DNA of 64,000 bases from Pisaster brevispinus (taxonomy: Eukaryota; Echinodermata; Asteroidea; Forcipulatida; Asteriidae): the NCBI GenBank assembly GCA_023634235.1, contig JAMKCF010000001.1, forward strand, positions 16,192,258-16,256,257, read 5' to 3'. The translations under genes and the position numbers were made by a program. This document shows, in pieces, positions 1-11,870 of this stretch. Within the stretch, counting starts at the first letter, position 1. Each line of letters starts with the position of its first letter. Below the pieces are notes generated by a model. The model made no database searches and was not told where the DNA came from. It saw nothing but the letters and a program-made list of their open reading frames with translations.

Positions 1-858
1 TTTCCTTTGCTGTAAACGGCAAGTTGCTCTGTTCAACAGTTGTTCTGTTCAACAGCGTCAAAGTTGTTGTATACCGCAACTCTTCGCTTCCAACGCAAAA
101 AGGGACAAGATGCATTTTTGGAATTAGGTAAAATTCACATAAATATGTTCTATGCCTAATACCCAAATTTCTATCTGTGCACTTCAAAATCCTATCTGTG
201 CATTTTCTTGCAAATGACCATTTAAAACCCACACTCAAGACCATCCGACAGTTAACTGGGTAATGCGTGACCAGACTGTACGTGACTCCATTTGCTTTTC
301 CCTTTGTGCATTTGATTATCCAAGAGTTGCGGATTACAGGAACTTTGAGGCTGCCGTACAGAGCAAAGTTGCATTGTACGGCAACTATTTGTATTACCCA
401 TATACAGCAACGTTGCCGTATTTGGAATTTTCCCGAACTCACTTGTTTTACATGTAAAAAAGTTTTATTGTACCTTCCTATATAATTTTCCCTAATAAAA
501 TGAAATAAATAAACATTACATCCACAAAAACCAAAAATTTACCGGTTCAATTGACCCTACCTTTAATTAAATAACATCAAAACTGTTTCCTAATATATTT
601 TGGGAATGGGAACAAATGAAAACCAGCATTAGCGGGTCGGGAGGATGGAGAGATCGTACTGTGTAGTAGAACGCTGATTCAACAGATCGTACATTGACAT
701 TCATAAGTGCCCACTCTCAATCAGCATACTCATGATATTGATAGTAATTAGTATTAATAAAGTCAAATTCGGCTAGTCTAGCATGTCTAGTGGCAGTGTA
801 GCTGGGAATTCTGTTCTGCCCCTACAGAGATTCTGAACAATGAATAGTTACAAACACC

Positions 859-894
859 ATGGACTCGAGGAAGGAATATATATCCTTCCTCCAT
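859..894. repeat. Near-perfect short palindrome
   Basis: The core GAGGAAGGA...TCCTTCCTC is centred on a TATATA run and flanked by CATGGA and TCCATG. Together they give about 36 bp of dyad symmetry with a small interruption. It could form a cruciform or hairpin. No function is visible. Confidence 0.6.
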
Positions 895-3845
895 GCAAAC
901 ACCAATGCACGCCATTTACTTAGTTAGCTCATGGGGAAGGAAAAATCCTCCATGGTTAGCTACAAATAAAAATTACTGAACCCATACCTCTCCTGCTGCT
1001 GTCTGAACACTCTGAGTTAGTATGTTTTTCGGATCGTCTTAATACATACGTTTGTTTGATTATCTCTTCTCCACAACATGTTATTGATAAACAAAATGCG
1101 CCGATTGGCATGGACAGTAGACTTGGTTCCAAGTCTGCGATCGTGACTTTTAGTCTACCCAATAGCCAATACATTATTGCCTGAAATTGCGCCCTCTTGC
1201 AAATTAAGCTCTGTCATTTTATAGCCTGAGATTACGAGTTGGGGCGCGTGCAGTTCTTATTATTTAACTCTAATCTGTGGGGGCGTTTTTCGTGGCTGAT
1301 GCAGAGGAATAACCGCGATCTCAGACTTGCAATCAAGTCTACATGGACAGCTGAATGTTAGCAAAACAATCAATCGTGTTAAAAAAAATGATCACCAAAT
1401 TCAACATTTTCTGTAAAGATTCATGAGCTCAAATATTACTTATGATTGGTTGATTTGTTTCCAACAAATTCAACATATATTTGAATATTTGTGTAACTTT
1501 GCTACAATTTATGGCTATCTGGTTTTGCTTTGCATTTATGGCTTTCCATAGTTTCCAACCTCGGTTGGCAAAAATCTCGAGCTGAGACTGTGCAAAAAAC
1601 TCGGAATTTTGTACTCACCTCAGCTCCGATCACACTACGTAAACGCTTGTTTTGGATGCGCGATGATAGTTTTGCCAGATACTATACTGTGTGTGTAATT
1701 GCAACAGACGCGAAGCCTTTTCAAACTGCGTCACGCACGGTCAATTTAACGCCCATGTGACCATAGTCTTGAAATCTAGTCGGTAATTGTTGTGCGGTCT
1801 AGTTGCGGGGACGGTACACACATCCTCGATCCCAATGTGTGTGAGTCAGTCGCAATTACCGTCTTGAATAACTTGTACCCAGCTTTATACACATGCCATG
1901 GGACTTGCTACCAAAATTGGACGGAGCAGTTTGTTTGGTTACGAATCGCAAAAACATGAATATTCATCATACATCTTGCAGCATATGGCGCCATGCAGCT
2001 GCCAGGCAAACAATTCATTCTTTGATAGGGGGTTTATTATAAATAGTAGGCCTAACATTTTATAATAATGCATTGGTCGAATTTGTCTTAAAAGAAAGCT
2101 AAGAAATTGTTTTAATGCTTAAAATATTATGCTTTTTACATTGATGTTGGCAAATAAACTGTCATAAAAAAAGGCCAAAAGAAAAGATACATTCCCATGT
2201 TTATAATGAATTCTTCCAATTTTGTCAGACGAACTACCATTGGCCCTCTCTATTGCAACTTTTGCAAATGCAATGTATAATTTACCATATATGAATATTC
2301 GCCCGGGAACAAGCTACTCAAGTCGTTAGAACTGACCGACCTTGCCACGCGCTACCTACGACCGTTGCATGAATGTATAATCGCACTGCGACTGTTGCAT
2401 GAATGGCGTGATGTGTGTTTGTAATAGGCAGCGCTGGCAGACAAATAGACATTGACTAACGACTTGTCATCAAGTCTAATGTGACCATTGCAAATTCGCG
2501 TAAAGGAATGCCCATTAAGCGTTCTCTTTCCAGAGTTTTAATTTTGTTTCAATAACGATTGAGACATTATCTGTGTGTTTATTATAAAAGCTAAAACTAA
2601 TTTTATAAAAATTCGAATTAATATTTTGGTTGTTCAGATTTAATTTCAGAAAAAAGGTATTCTTCGTTTGACAAGTTATCTCGATCCGATACGCGCGAGA
2701 CTGAGGCCGTTTCCGAATTGGCGGCTACGGCTAGATTTTCGCGTCATCATGCGTACAAGTATATTTCATCCTTAGCAACAAGAATTATGTAAATTACATA
2801 TTGCGCGTGCGCACTACACTTTTGGTCGGCAAAAGGTAGAACATCGCGCCTTTTTGTATGTGACTGATGGGGGCGTGACGCAGACGCGTTCGTGCGTCTG
2901 CTTAGTGCACATCTCTATGGCGTTTGCCAACCAATAGGGTCTGTACGCATGCGTGCATGTAATCAGCATATTTCATAGGAAAGTTCTATTCGGATACGGC
3001 CGGCCTAACTCGCACAGTCTATATGTATTAATGGCGTCATCGTAACAAACAGGCCTTGTGTCCATTTCAACATTTCTGCCAACTTCTTTTTTAAAGAAAA
3101 TACATCCCACGATTCGTTGGTTTGTTTACAACAACAAAAGAGCAAGAGGGGACCAGTTGCTCCATGCATTGTAGGTTTTTTCATTTATATATTCATGCTT
3201 AAATCATGACATTCTGTATTACAATGACTCCTGATCGAACCGTATACTTTTATTTCATTCCAGTCTTTTATGTTTTCCTTGTCAGTAGGAAGGGTTTGTT
3301 GTTCACATAAAACTTGATCGACCTAAAACATAAAACCACTGCATATGTCACAGGACCTTCTGTGTAATCACACTCACTGGCTGTTAAGGTCACAATAATA
3401 TTCCTTTTGATTTTATTTATAATGTTCACATAGGTTTATTTCTCAAACAAGCAAAACTCGTAATTTTGATCCAGTCAACTGTGTAACTGTTTCTACCATT
3501 CAAATATAAACTAGCCCATCATGTCAACACACTTTCCGGATTTAATAAATTGCTCTGACCATAGCTCTATTCAGGCTATGACCCACTCCCGAGGTCACAA
3601 AACCGCAAGGCCCAGGCGGCTTGGCTTTGAACAGAAGCAACTGAGCCAAGCGAACTTCACTGTATATGAGATGACACTCTACTCTTATCTTGGTCCTCTC
3701 CAGTAGGGAATTAAGATAAGAGCAATCATACAATGAGTGTCAATTATTATCCCATGACAGGGCTGGAGAGTGTCTGTAGCCAACATTAAATAAATTAACA
3801 AAACATCAACATTTCTTTTTTCACTGTCGGCAAAAAAGTACCGGT

Positions 3846-3952
3846 CGGCAGTGTTGTTACATTGATTAGCGTTGGTCGGGGTTTGGGGGAGAGGGGATTA
3901 CTGGTTTGTGCCGACCAGCCCCGACCAGTGTAGCCACAACACTAGATACACA
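3846..3952. repeat. Imperfect inverted repeat
   Basis: The left arm AGTGTTGTTACATT... running into GGTCGGGG is mirrored by CCCCGACCAGTGTAGC...ACAACACT. Arms are about 30 bp with gaps, around a central stretch of some 45 bp. Probably a short foldback or MITE remnant. Confidence 0.5.
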
Positions 3953-4364
3953 GTTGCCAAACTCCAATATTGTGCATAGCAAAAAAAAAGTGATTTGTAC
4001 TCATTCTGACACTAATGGCTTCGTGTCAATGGTAACACTGACAGTCACTCTCAATGACCCAAAGAAATTAACTGTTGACAATATGAATTATGAACAACAA
4101 CTTTAATTAACTTTATTGTCATAACATTGTTGTGTACAACACCATCATAAAACCAACATAAATGAGTGTATATAAATAGGCATGCAACAACTTTGAAAAA
4201 AAACAAAAACATATGGAAATAAAGACAGTTTATTACAAACAATGATCTAAATACCTACGAAAAAGTCATTTTCAAAACACTTTTGTCTACAAGCATCATT
4301 GGTTACAGCTTGCAACAAGACATTACCTGAATAAAAAGTTCTAAAATAATCTACCTCCAAAAAA

Positions 4365-4562
4365 ACTTTGTTGCATCTTCATTCGATCAAAGATTAATCT
4401 CCATTCAAACAAACAATTCTTAATCCAATCGAAAGAAATCTTCATTTAAACAAAAAACAATCTTCATTAGAACATGCCTTGGAATGAAGCTTAATTTTCA
4501 TTCCCACAAAATAAAAAAACCTTCATTCGTACCAAGATTGTTTTCGTTTGAACAAAGATTTT
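4365..4562. repeat. Degenerate short tandem repeat (ATCTTCATT...AACAAA)
   Basis: Variants of an approximately 25-30 bp phrase (ATCTTCATT followed by a purine-rich AACAAA tract) recur about seven times in this interval. Spacing and sequence drift, which suggests an old minisatellite. No coding potential is visible. Confidence 0.5.
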
Positions 4563-4920
4563 CCCCCAATATTTGTTGAACCAATGTCTGATTAAAACCT
4601 CAATAGATAGTTTGTAAACAACAGTTTAGATTTACCGATTCACCTACATCAGTAAATATCAATCCACAAGTCTAATCTAATAACAGTCAACCCTTTCCAC
4701 CACTTTATAAAAAAATATATTTCAAAAAATATGAAAAAAAACCACAACAACCTTAAACAATGGCCTACAGTGTTTGTTTTCTTGATTCCCCGTGTAAGTT
4801 TTAGTTGTTTTTATTGTTATACAGCTTCCTTCACACAAAGCAAATCATTTATAAAAACCATACACTACCAACCTTCATGAAAGTCAAAGTTTACTTAACT
4901 AAAATGAACCATTAACACCC

Positions 4921-5110
4921 TTTTCGTTCCATATTAGACAACAGGCACTTGGAATCTTCTCCACCATAACTTTCTCAACGTCTTCCCCAAGGCCAAAAGG
5001 ATCTTTCAACAGCTTTTTGGATAACATTCTGCCCAGTTTTCTCAGTCATAAACAACACCTGTTACCCTCTTGTCCTCTTCTGCAAATATTTCTTCAACTT
5101 GTCTCACACA
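4921..5110 (-). pseudogene. Decayed copy of the last exon of OB-fold gene A
   Basis: Read on the minus strand, the phrases AEEDKRVTG and FGLGEDVEKVMVEK line up with AAEDKRVTA and FDLGEGDNIDKVMFEK in exon 3 of gene A (6324-6566). The linking sequence has stop codons and frame changes. It lies about 1.2 kb downstream of gene A on the same strand, so it is most simply a tandem duplicate of that exon that has lost coding capacity, or the last remnant of a lost third paralogue. The homology is seen directly in translation. The duplication history is inferred. Confidence 0.75.
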
Positions 5111-6323
5111 AAGTTCCAAACAACACTTCTATTCAGTAGTAAAAAAATCGGTGTTAATTTTAATAATCTACAAACAATCCATCAATATTTGAATCTCAAG
5201 ACATTAAAACCTACTTACTTATTACATTGCCATACAAATATGAAATAAAAACTTCATATTCACCCATGCCAAAATCCCACTTGAACTGATTTTCTTTCAC
5301 ATCAAAGTAATTTTACTAAATCAGAATTATCACACAAAAAGGACATATCCATGTGTTCGCCTATGTATTGCCCCCATACAAACTTTCTAAATTTCACTTA
5401 CCATAAAACAAAACCACTCAATACTAGCTTACACATCGATAAGCCGCTTGCAAGTTAGATTTGAATGTCTGCAAGTACAATGACTTGCTTCACTCACACA
5501 AGTTAAGTCAGATGGATCAGGGCAAGCTTTTCTATAGCAATCTTCATAATATGAACAAACACATAATTGTGTGTGGGTGTTCGCCATCTCTACACAGAAT
5601 TACAAGCTTGCCCGAAATAAAGTCACATACCAACTATCTCTATTGCCAGAGGAATTCAAATTTCAGTGGTTGCCACTGAGCAAGTCCTTGTACTAGTCGT
5701 TATTCAAATTTCAATCACAAACAGCTTATTGAGACTGATACAAAAACTACAGAAATGAATTTGTAAATTATAAGTTACTTAACATCCCCTTATCAAGACT
5801 GTCAAGTATTTATGGATTTTACTTACACTCATTTGTTTTCAGAATTTCCACTAACTTCTGTCACTTTAATAATAACAAAACTACACTTTACTCTTATCTT
5901 GCTCGAGTTACTACTTCCTAAACAAAAAGAAAACTTTTTAAAACTGCTACAACAATCTCAAAACTAAAACATACTCAGCATTGTCCACACACAACTTAGT
6001 TAACATGACAAACACAATTTTGAAACTAAAGTGTGAACTTTTTTTTGTAGTCTTACCATAGAGAAAGGACATCTGTTTCTCATGGTCCTAGCTTCTCTTA
6101 CAAATCCCTTGGAACATATCTTCATGTGTACAACTAATGACCTTTCTTTTCTTGTTCACAGCCCCCAAAAGATTAATATTATGAACAATGATTTTTGTAG
6201 TCTTTAATCCACACTGTAACATTTAATTTTTTAAATTGGAACATGTCCTTGACACAAAGGTAACAACTAATCAAAACCAAACTAGACACTGTCCAGCACT
6301 GTCTACCTTAAGTCCAAGAAACC
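5111..6323. other. Non-coding stretch downstream of gene A
   Basis: AT-rich sequence between the decayed exon and the stop codon of gene A. Apart from a 72-codon chance ORF at 5461-5679 nothing coding stands out. The gene A 3' UTR must lie here, but I could not place a clear minus-strand polyadenylation signal close to the stop. Confidence 0.4.
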
Positions 6324-9300
6324 TTACAAAAACAAAGAAAATGAAGAAACACCCTTCTCATTCTGAACTACTGAACATGCAAAAGGAGTCTTTTCAAACA
6401 TAACTTTATCTATGTTGTCACCTTCCCCAAGGTCAAATGCTTCTTGCATAAGCTTTATTGGGACTGTGTATTTTACGTAGCCGTCTTCATCAGTAGTTAA
6501 TTCGTAGTTTTCTCCACTTTGCTCAAAGCCAACAGCTGTAACTCTCTTGTCCTCTGCTGCAATTTTCTGTACATTGAAGAAAATGATTATTGAATGTACT
6601 TTCAATTTAATACGATCAAGCAACACACATTTTAAACATAATTTTTAGTCAGTGCTAAATGTTTCCGACATAGTTCGTTGCTAAACAAAAATCATACCCT
6701 TTAAATACTGTTTTGTTTAAGTTAAATTGCACCATAACAGTGCCAGTATTAGCTTAAGTGTAATATTGGATATATGCTTCTAAGCTGTAGTACAAAACTC
6801 TGCACCACACAATCACAATATTACTAACACAATCACACGTACCATCGTAAATTGCTCAGTAAGTGTAACGTGTAACTATCATATGATAACATACATTGTT
6901 TTGGTAACAACATATCCCTTGTATATTGGTCCAAACAGACTAGCAAGCCCTCTTGACCAAGACAGACAATTTCTAGCTAAAATAGTTTCAGAACTGAGGA
7001 CACCATGCATAAATGCACATTTATGCCATCCTAATGAACTTGTCACAGTCATATTAATTTTTTAATGAACAGCACACCCTATTCTCAAATTGTCTAAACA
7101 CATGAACACCCTTTCAGTCACTGAAAAACAATGTAAGGCCAAAGAATAACTTTATACCTTAAAATAAAGTGAACAATACTAGATTACTGAGTACCCATTA
7201 TGTACATACCCACGCCTCCCCCATCCCCCCCCCCCCACAAAAGTCCATCATCAAGCCCACAATCCAGTCTACAGACAACAACAACAATCCACTCCTCCCT
7301 TGACTCCTGTCTGGCTGTGCCATTACAAAAGACAAAACAAGTACTTTGATGGCCAGTAAGCGCTTCGACTTGATCACCAACACCTGGCCTAGTACAAGGC
7401 CTACAACAGTTTCACTGCCCTGGTGTTTCTTGGTCAATAGTTCAACCCTGGCTCAAAGTTCATTCACCGAGCTTCTGTTGGCAGCAGTCCAACATAAGTC
7501 TTTTGCAATTTGACATTCTTTAACACAAAATCATGTGATCAACAATAGTTGTTCACAAACATCCTGAACAATACAACATCCTCCCAAGGTGCACAGTAAT
7601 ACCAACTGAAAAACCCAAAGTATTCAGAGCACTCACTTATTAAACTGTAGCTCATTTTCTTTCTATTTTCAATCTTTCAACTCTTAATACTATCTTAACA
7701 CTTGCATCTTAGATTCTAATTCAAAAGGTGTCTATTCCAAATTATAAACTTGTACTTCAAAAAGCTCCCCCAAAATATATTTGCAGATCTCATACAAGTG
7801 ATACCTTGAGAACTTGTATGCTGTTCCAATTTCTCTACTCAGATTGATCCTATGCCATCATAGTTTGCAGTATCACCATGTAAATGTAAGTAATCTTTCA
7901 AATTGTGGTGGCTCTGACAAGAATATTTGTCCCCACAAATTACTTACATAAATATCAAATGTCTTATACAAAATTCATCAGATAACAGCACCTTTCCCAC
8001 TTAAACTTCCAGGATACAACAAGAGTTTTTCAAAAGCTAATTTACTTTCACTTCCATTTCAATTTGCTAAATTCTCACTCACCTTTATGACACTACTGCC
8101 TGTTGACGACAAGAAAGTCTCGTCTCTGTATTTCTTTGTTATCACATTTGTGATCTGTACTTGGTCCCCAATGTTTACAGGCACGTTTACACTCTCCCTC
8201 CACAAAGCCACCCTGCAAGTACAGTCCTTATCTTTCATGGTAATATTCTTCACTTCCACATCCCTTCCATTCACTTGACGAAACTGAGGCATTTTTTCCT
8301 GTCAAACAAATAAGCAAAACAACAGTTCTATTTAAACACCAATTCATCCTCATCACAAATTGTATAAGAAAATGTTTCGGCTAGAAAAGTTTACTTTCAC
8401 TAATATATTCTCTGTGCAACTTAAAGCATACAGAAAACACAATTTTTTTTTTATCAAACTCACTAACACTCATCAATTAGCCACTTAACACCTTTTTCAA
8501 TAAGTAACACCTTCATATCTCCATACATTCATTTCAATAAGAATTGTCTTTAAAACCTCCCAGGAAACCCGCTACCCAATCTCAAACACTCGCACATAAT
8601 ATACTGTTGATACAGTACAAGTGACTGTCTCTACTTTCCAATTCTTTTTGTAATTTTTGTGTTTATTTGCTACTTCCATCCAACAGCACAATTGGTGCCA
8701 ATATCATAGATAGAAAATAAGAAGTAATGTTCCATTTCAGATGTTCGAGCAAAACTCCAAATAACAAAACCCCAGAACCAGATAGGGAATGAAAAGCACC
8801 TCCACATGCAAGGCTCTGGTCCAAGGTAAAATTCGACCCAGGGTCCACAGAGGTGAAAGGCAGGGAAATAAAACACTGACCCAATCCGACCCCCTTTGTC
8901 CATACAAAAATGTGTGAATTTTTGTTCTTTAGGTTTTCAACTGTTTAACAACATTCATGAATGTCCTTGTACTTCACTGTTCAGGTCTAAAAATAACATC
9001 TTAGTCAACATTGGTTGCACTCACTTTTAAAGCCATTTCAAATTTAATCTTTAGCATCCTTTGCGCTGTGTTCTAGGTTTAGTTTGGTATTTATACGTTG
9101 GGAAATACACAGAAAACAATTTTAAATATACCTTCAATGGTGTGTCTGGATCTAATGGCCTTTCAGGAATTTGCATCATACAACAATTAGACTCTTAACA
9201 CGTTTCAAAGTAAAAGTATACTTAAATTTGAATATTTTCAAAAAAAATGCACACAAGCTCAAATGAAACATCTTCATTTAAGTATTAACAAAATTATATT

Positions 9301-10318
9301 CTGTTCCACTCAACAGCATTTTAACAAAGTGACAAGTTCATTACACAGCCGAAGCACACAGACAGAACTACTCTCCTTAAAACCCTGGAACATGTCACTA
9401 TGGGGACAGCTGTCACCAGCCAATTGTTTTTTAATCTGCCACCCCTGGAAACAAAAACCACTGGACCTGCAATTTCAGTTTATCCTGTAATGGGGCATCT
9501 GTCAACACTTCAAAGTTCCGATGCAGACTGGCCCAATTTAGCCTGGGGTCAGGGAAAACCAGCTATTAGTCCATCAGCGCCTGTCTTGGGGATTGCTGTC
9601 CCTATACAGTATTTAATGGTTTAGTAAGTGTTTCAAATATTTCCTTCCAAAATTAAATAAATACTATTGACATCTCCTCAGGATACTTATAGCACCCATA
9701 CAAAGTTAGAAAAAGCATAACGCAAGTCATTTTTCCACACTCCAAACTCAATTATGATGCAAAAACCTCATAGGGACTGCAATCACAAAGCATCGAGTCC
9801 ATGTGCGCTTTCCAGGGTTTTAAGAAAAAAGTACACGTTCTTATCACCAAAAACATAATACATTTGAAATGCAAACATTTACAACTTCGATAGTTAACAA
9901 CAAATATTGTACTCACTCCAATAACTTGTCCTTCAACAGAAACCATCATTTTCAGTGGTGATGTTGATACATCTTTGATCTTCACAAACTTTGCTGGTTC
10001 AGCATGAAGCAGTGCCTTAGCTCTCTGTCCAACATCTTCTGGAACATTCACTGCACCAGTAAATGTAACTCTTGACCTTTCACTAATCTCGATCCGTGGA
10101 CAAGTGTAGTTTTTCATGACTCCATTCAAAATCAGAAGTGATGCACCCACTTGAAATTTCACCAACTTCTTTCTATCATACACCATCACCTCCACTGCTT
10201 CACTACTATCTGCAACCACAAATCTTTTGTCATCACTTTCATCTCTGCTTATCACTTTGACAAGCACAGGTGCTATATAAGGCCTCCCAGCCTTCATCAA
10301 CTCTTTAAGTGACGACAT
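6324..10318 (-). CDS. Gene A: three-exon OB-fold (RPA1-like) protein, predicted 286 aa
   Basis: The coding sequence is the complement of exons 10318-9917, 8298-8083 and 6566-6324. Each junction has consensus signals (acceptors TTTTCAG, TTGACAG, TGTACAG; donors GTGAGT, GTGAGT) and all introns are phase 0, giving 134, 72 and 80 codons. The start ATG is the first codon of its exon; the frame upstream in the 5' UTR exon is closed by TGA. Exon 1 looks like one OB-fold with a linker. Exon 2 has the pattern of an RPA70-type DNA-binding OB-fold (VALW, then PVNIGDQVQITNV). Exon 3 is a third small domain. By family, single-stranded nucleic-acid binding is expected, but partner and process are unknown. 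The exon plan matches gene B at 25-27 kb. The third exon ends at TAA, although an overlapping GTAAGG could act as a donor to a further exon. Intron 1 holds what look like old repeat insertions (8.66-8.90 and 9.36-9.62 kb); intron 2 carries a C-run at about 7.23 kb. Confidence 0.75.
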
Positions 10319-10866
10319 CTGAAAAGACAAAGCAAACAGTTCCTAGTTTCACACCATTCCTTAGAAATAAAGCAAAGTAAACCCTATGATACACATACAG
10401 CCAATCAAGTCCTTATTAAAACTACCAATATTGCACTTTTCAAATACAACTTTCTAACTGTAATGATCCCAGTGCTTTACATAAAATCTGAGAAGTATTA
10501 TTCTCTACTATAATTATACCGCAAACTAAGATTCGATTTGCCAAGCCTGCTCACTGATAAATCATTCCTCAATTCTTCAGATAATCGTATCCCAAACTAA
10601 AATACAAAAGGTGACATTACGAAATACAATGACTCCGCAGCTTACTTTTTAGGCCAAACGCATATCGTCAAATTCATTTAAACTTTTGCTAAACCTTACG
10701 GTACGAAAACGTTTTATTGCCAAGAGAAATACGAACATACACAAAACAAAAACAACAAAACATGCAACAACGACAACGCACCCGGATATAGAAATAAAGC
10801 AATGTCAACAATACCCATTTCACACAACTTCTCCCCAATTTGGCTCAATCTACTTCTTTTACTCAC

Positions 10867-10990
10867 CTCGATTTCAACAAATCGGCCACAACTAACTTTA
10901 GTGTAATAAATAGAATAGAAGTCCGCTTTTGTGTCCACGCTAGCTTCCGTCGGTCATCGATGTGATGTGCGTGATGATGATGGTCTTCAG
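10867..10990 (-). other. Probable 5' UTR exon of gene A
   Basis: On the minus strand CGAG|GTGAGT at 10867/10866 is a strong splice donor about 550 bp upstream of the exon 1 acceptor (10319). The frame leading into exon 1 has a TGA and no ATG, so the exon would be untranslated. Its 5' limit is a guess. The intron between (10319-10866) shows nothing else. Confidence 0.45.
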
Positions 10991-11114
10991 CACTTTTTTT
11001 ACGCCCATGTACTTCATCAAATTCTTACACTTAAAATATATAGTTCCATATGAACAGGAGGCTAACTCGATCCAAACGATTTCGCAACACAAACAACCGG
11101 AGAGTGCCATGGGC

Positions 11115-11237
11115 CGTGTCCGAAACGGCGACTTCGGCTACAGCTACGGCTAGATCGCGGTCGTCTGCCTATTCGTCAACACTGGCAGACGCGCAGATCT
11201 AGCTGTAGCTGTAGCCGAAGTCACCGTTTCGGACACG
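11115..11237. mobile_element. Foldback (MITE-like) element with ~54-bp arms
   Basis: The left arm 11115-11169 (starting CGTGTCCGAAACGGCGACTT) and right arm 11184-11237 are near-perfect reverse complements around a 14-nt loop. A related half-copy (GCGGCTACGGCTAGAT) occurs near 2.72 kb, so it is a dispersed family. It lies just upstream of the presumed 5' exon of gene A. I see no clear target-site duplication. Confidence 0.65.
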
Positions 11238-11870
11238 ACCTTAGACTGCCTTCTGTATTATATTGCGTATGCGCCCACTCCAATTTTACCAACGGCACAA
11301 ATCATTATATCCCTCCGCTCCTCAACGAACACTTTCACCCTCGCCTGTAACATATCTTTCCGCAAACTTTGTCGTTCCAAACAAATAACCAGCAGAGGGC
11401 GCTAACACAAACAGACAAAGCGTACCCACTGCCATTATTGTACTCCAACTTTTATAACTATACACTTATTGATGAACTTGTATTTGGCAATCATTTCAAA
11501 CCATCATATCCATCCGGGCAAAGACGTACTGCTATCTCAACAATTCACTAAATAGTGCATTACTCTCCCCAAAATTAATAATTTATCCACCAGATACGCC
11601 CAGCTCTTTGCATTCCCCATCAACTCAGAACCCCCAAATTGTTGTCACCCCTCTACTTGTAACTATTATTGACCTCAACAATGGAATACTACTCAATGAC
11701 ATCAATGAATGTTGATAGTTGCATGCCTCATAATTTCAACTTCCCTGTTGTTGTTTTAGTTTTCGATTTATGTCATCTATACGTCTTCAGAAACAAACTT
11801 TAAAATCATACCTTCTAAACTACACATTGGATTATTTTAATCTGTACATCATTTGAAAGGTCATAATCCC
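11238..11870. other. Non-coding spacer
   Basis: No ORF over 60 codons and no recognisable repeat structure. It separates the gene A promoter side from the modular repeat tract. Confidence 0.4.

Larger units (their letters stand above)
1..4300. other. AT-rich region without a recognisable gene
   Basis: No ORF here exceeds about 76 codons and none shows a recognisable domain or convincing splice structure. The stretch holds several short inverted repeats (listed separately where clear), scattered AGACTTG/CAAGTCT pairs around 1.1-2.5 kb, and one segment near 2.69-2.75 kb that resembles half of the foldback element at 11.1 kb. It reads as old, mixed repeat-derived intergenic DNA. Confidence 0.6.

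Noticed and set aside
8663..8903. Two overlapping minus-strand ORFs inside intron 1 of gene A
   Set aside because: Two frames are open together, text is Phe/Trp-rich without domain, and the DNA looks like an inserted repeat. I see no splice pair joining it to gene A.
10714..10938. Upstream in-frame N-terminal extension of gene A
   Set aside because: Its apparent start is a GTG, not an ATG, with a TGA in frame shortly before, so the exon is taken as untranslated.
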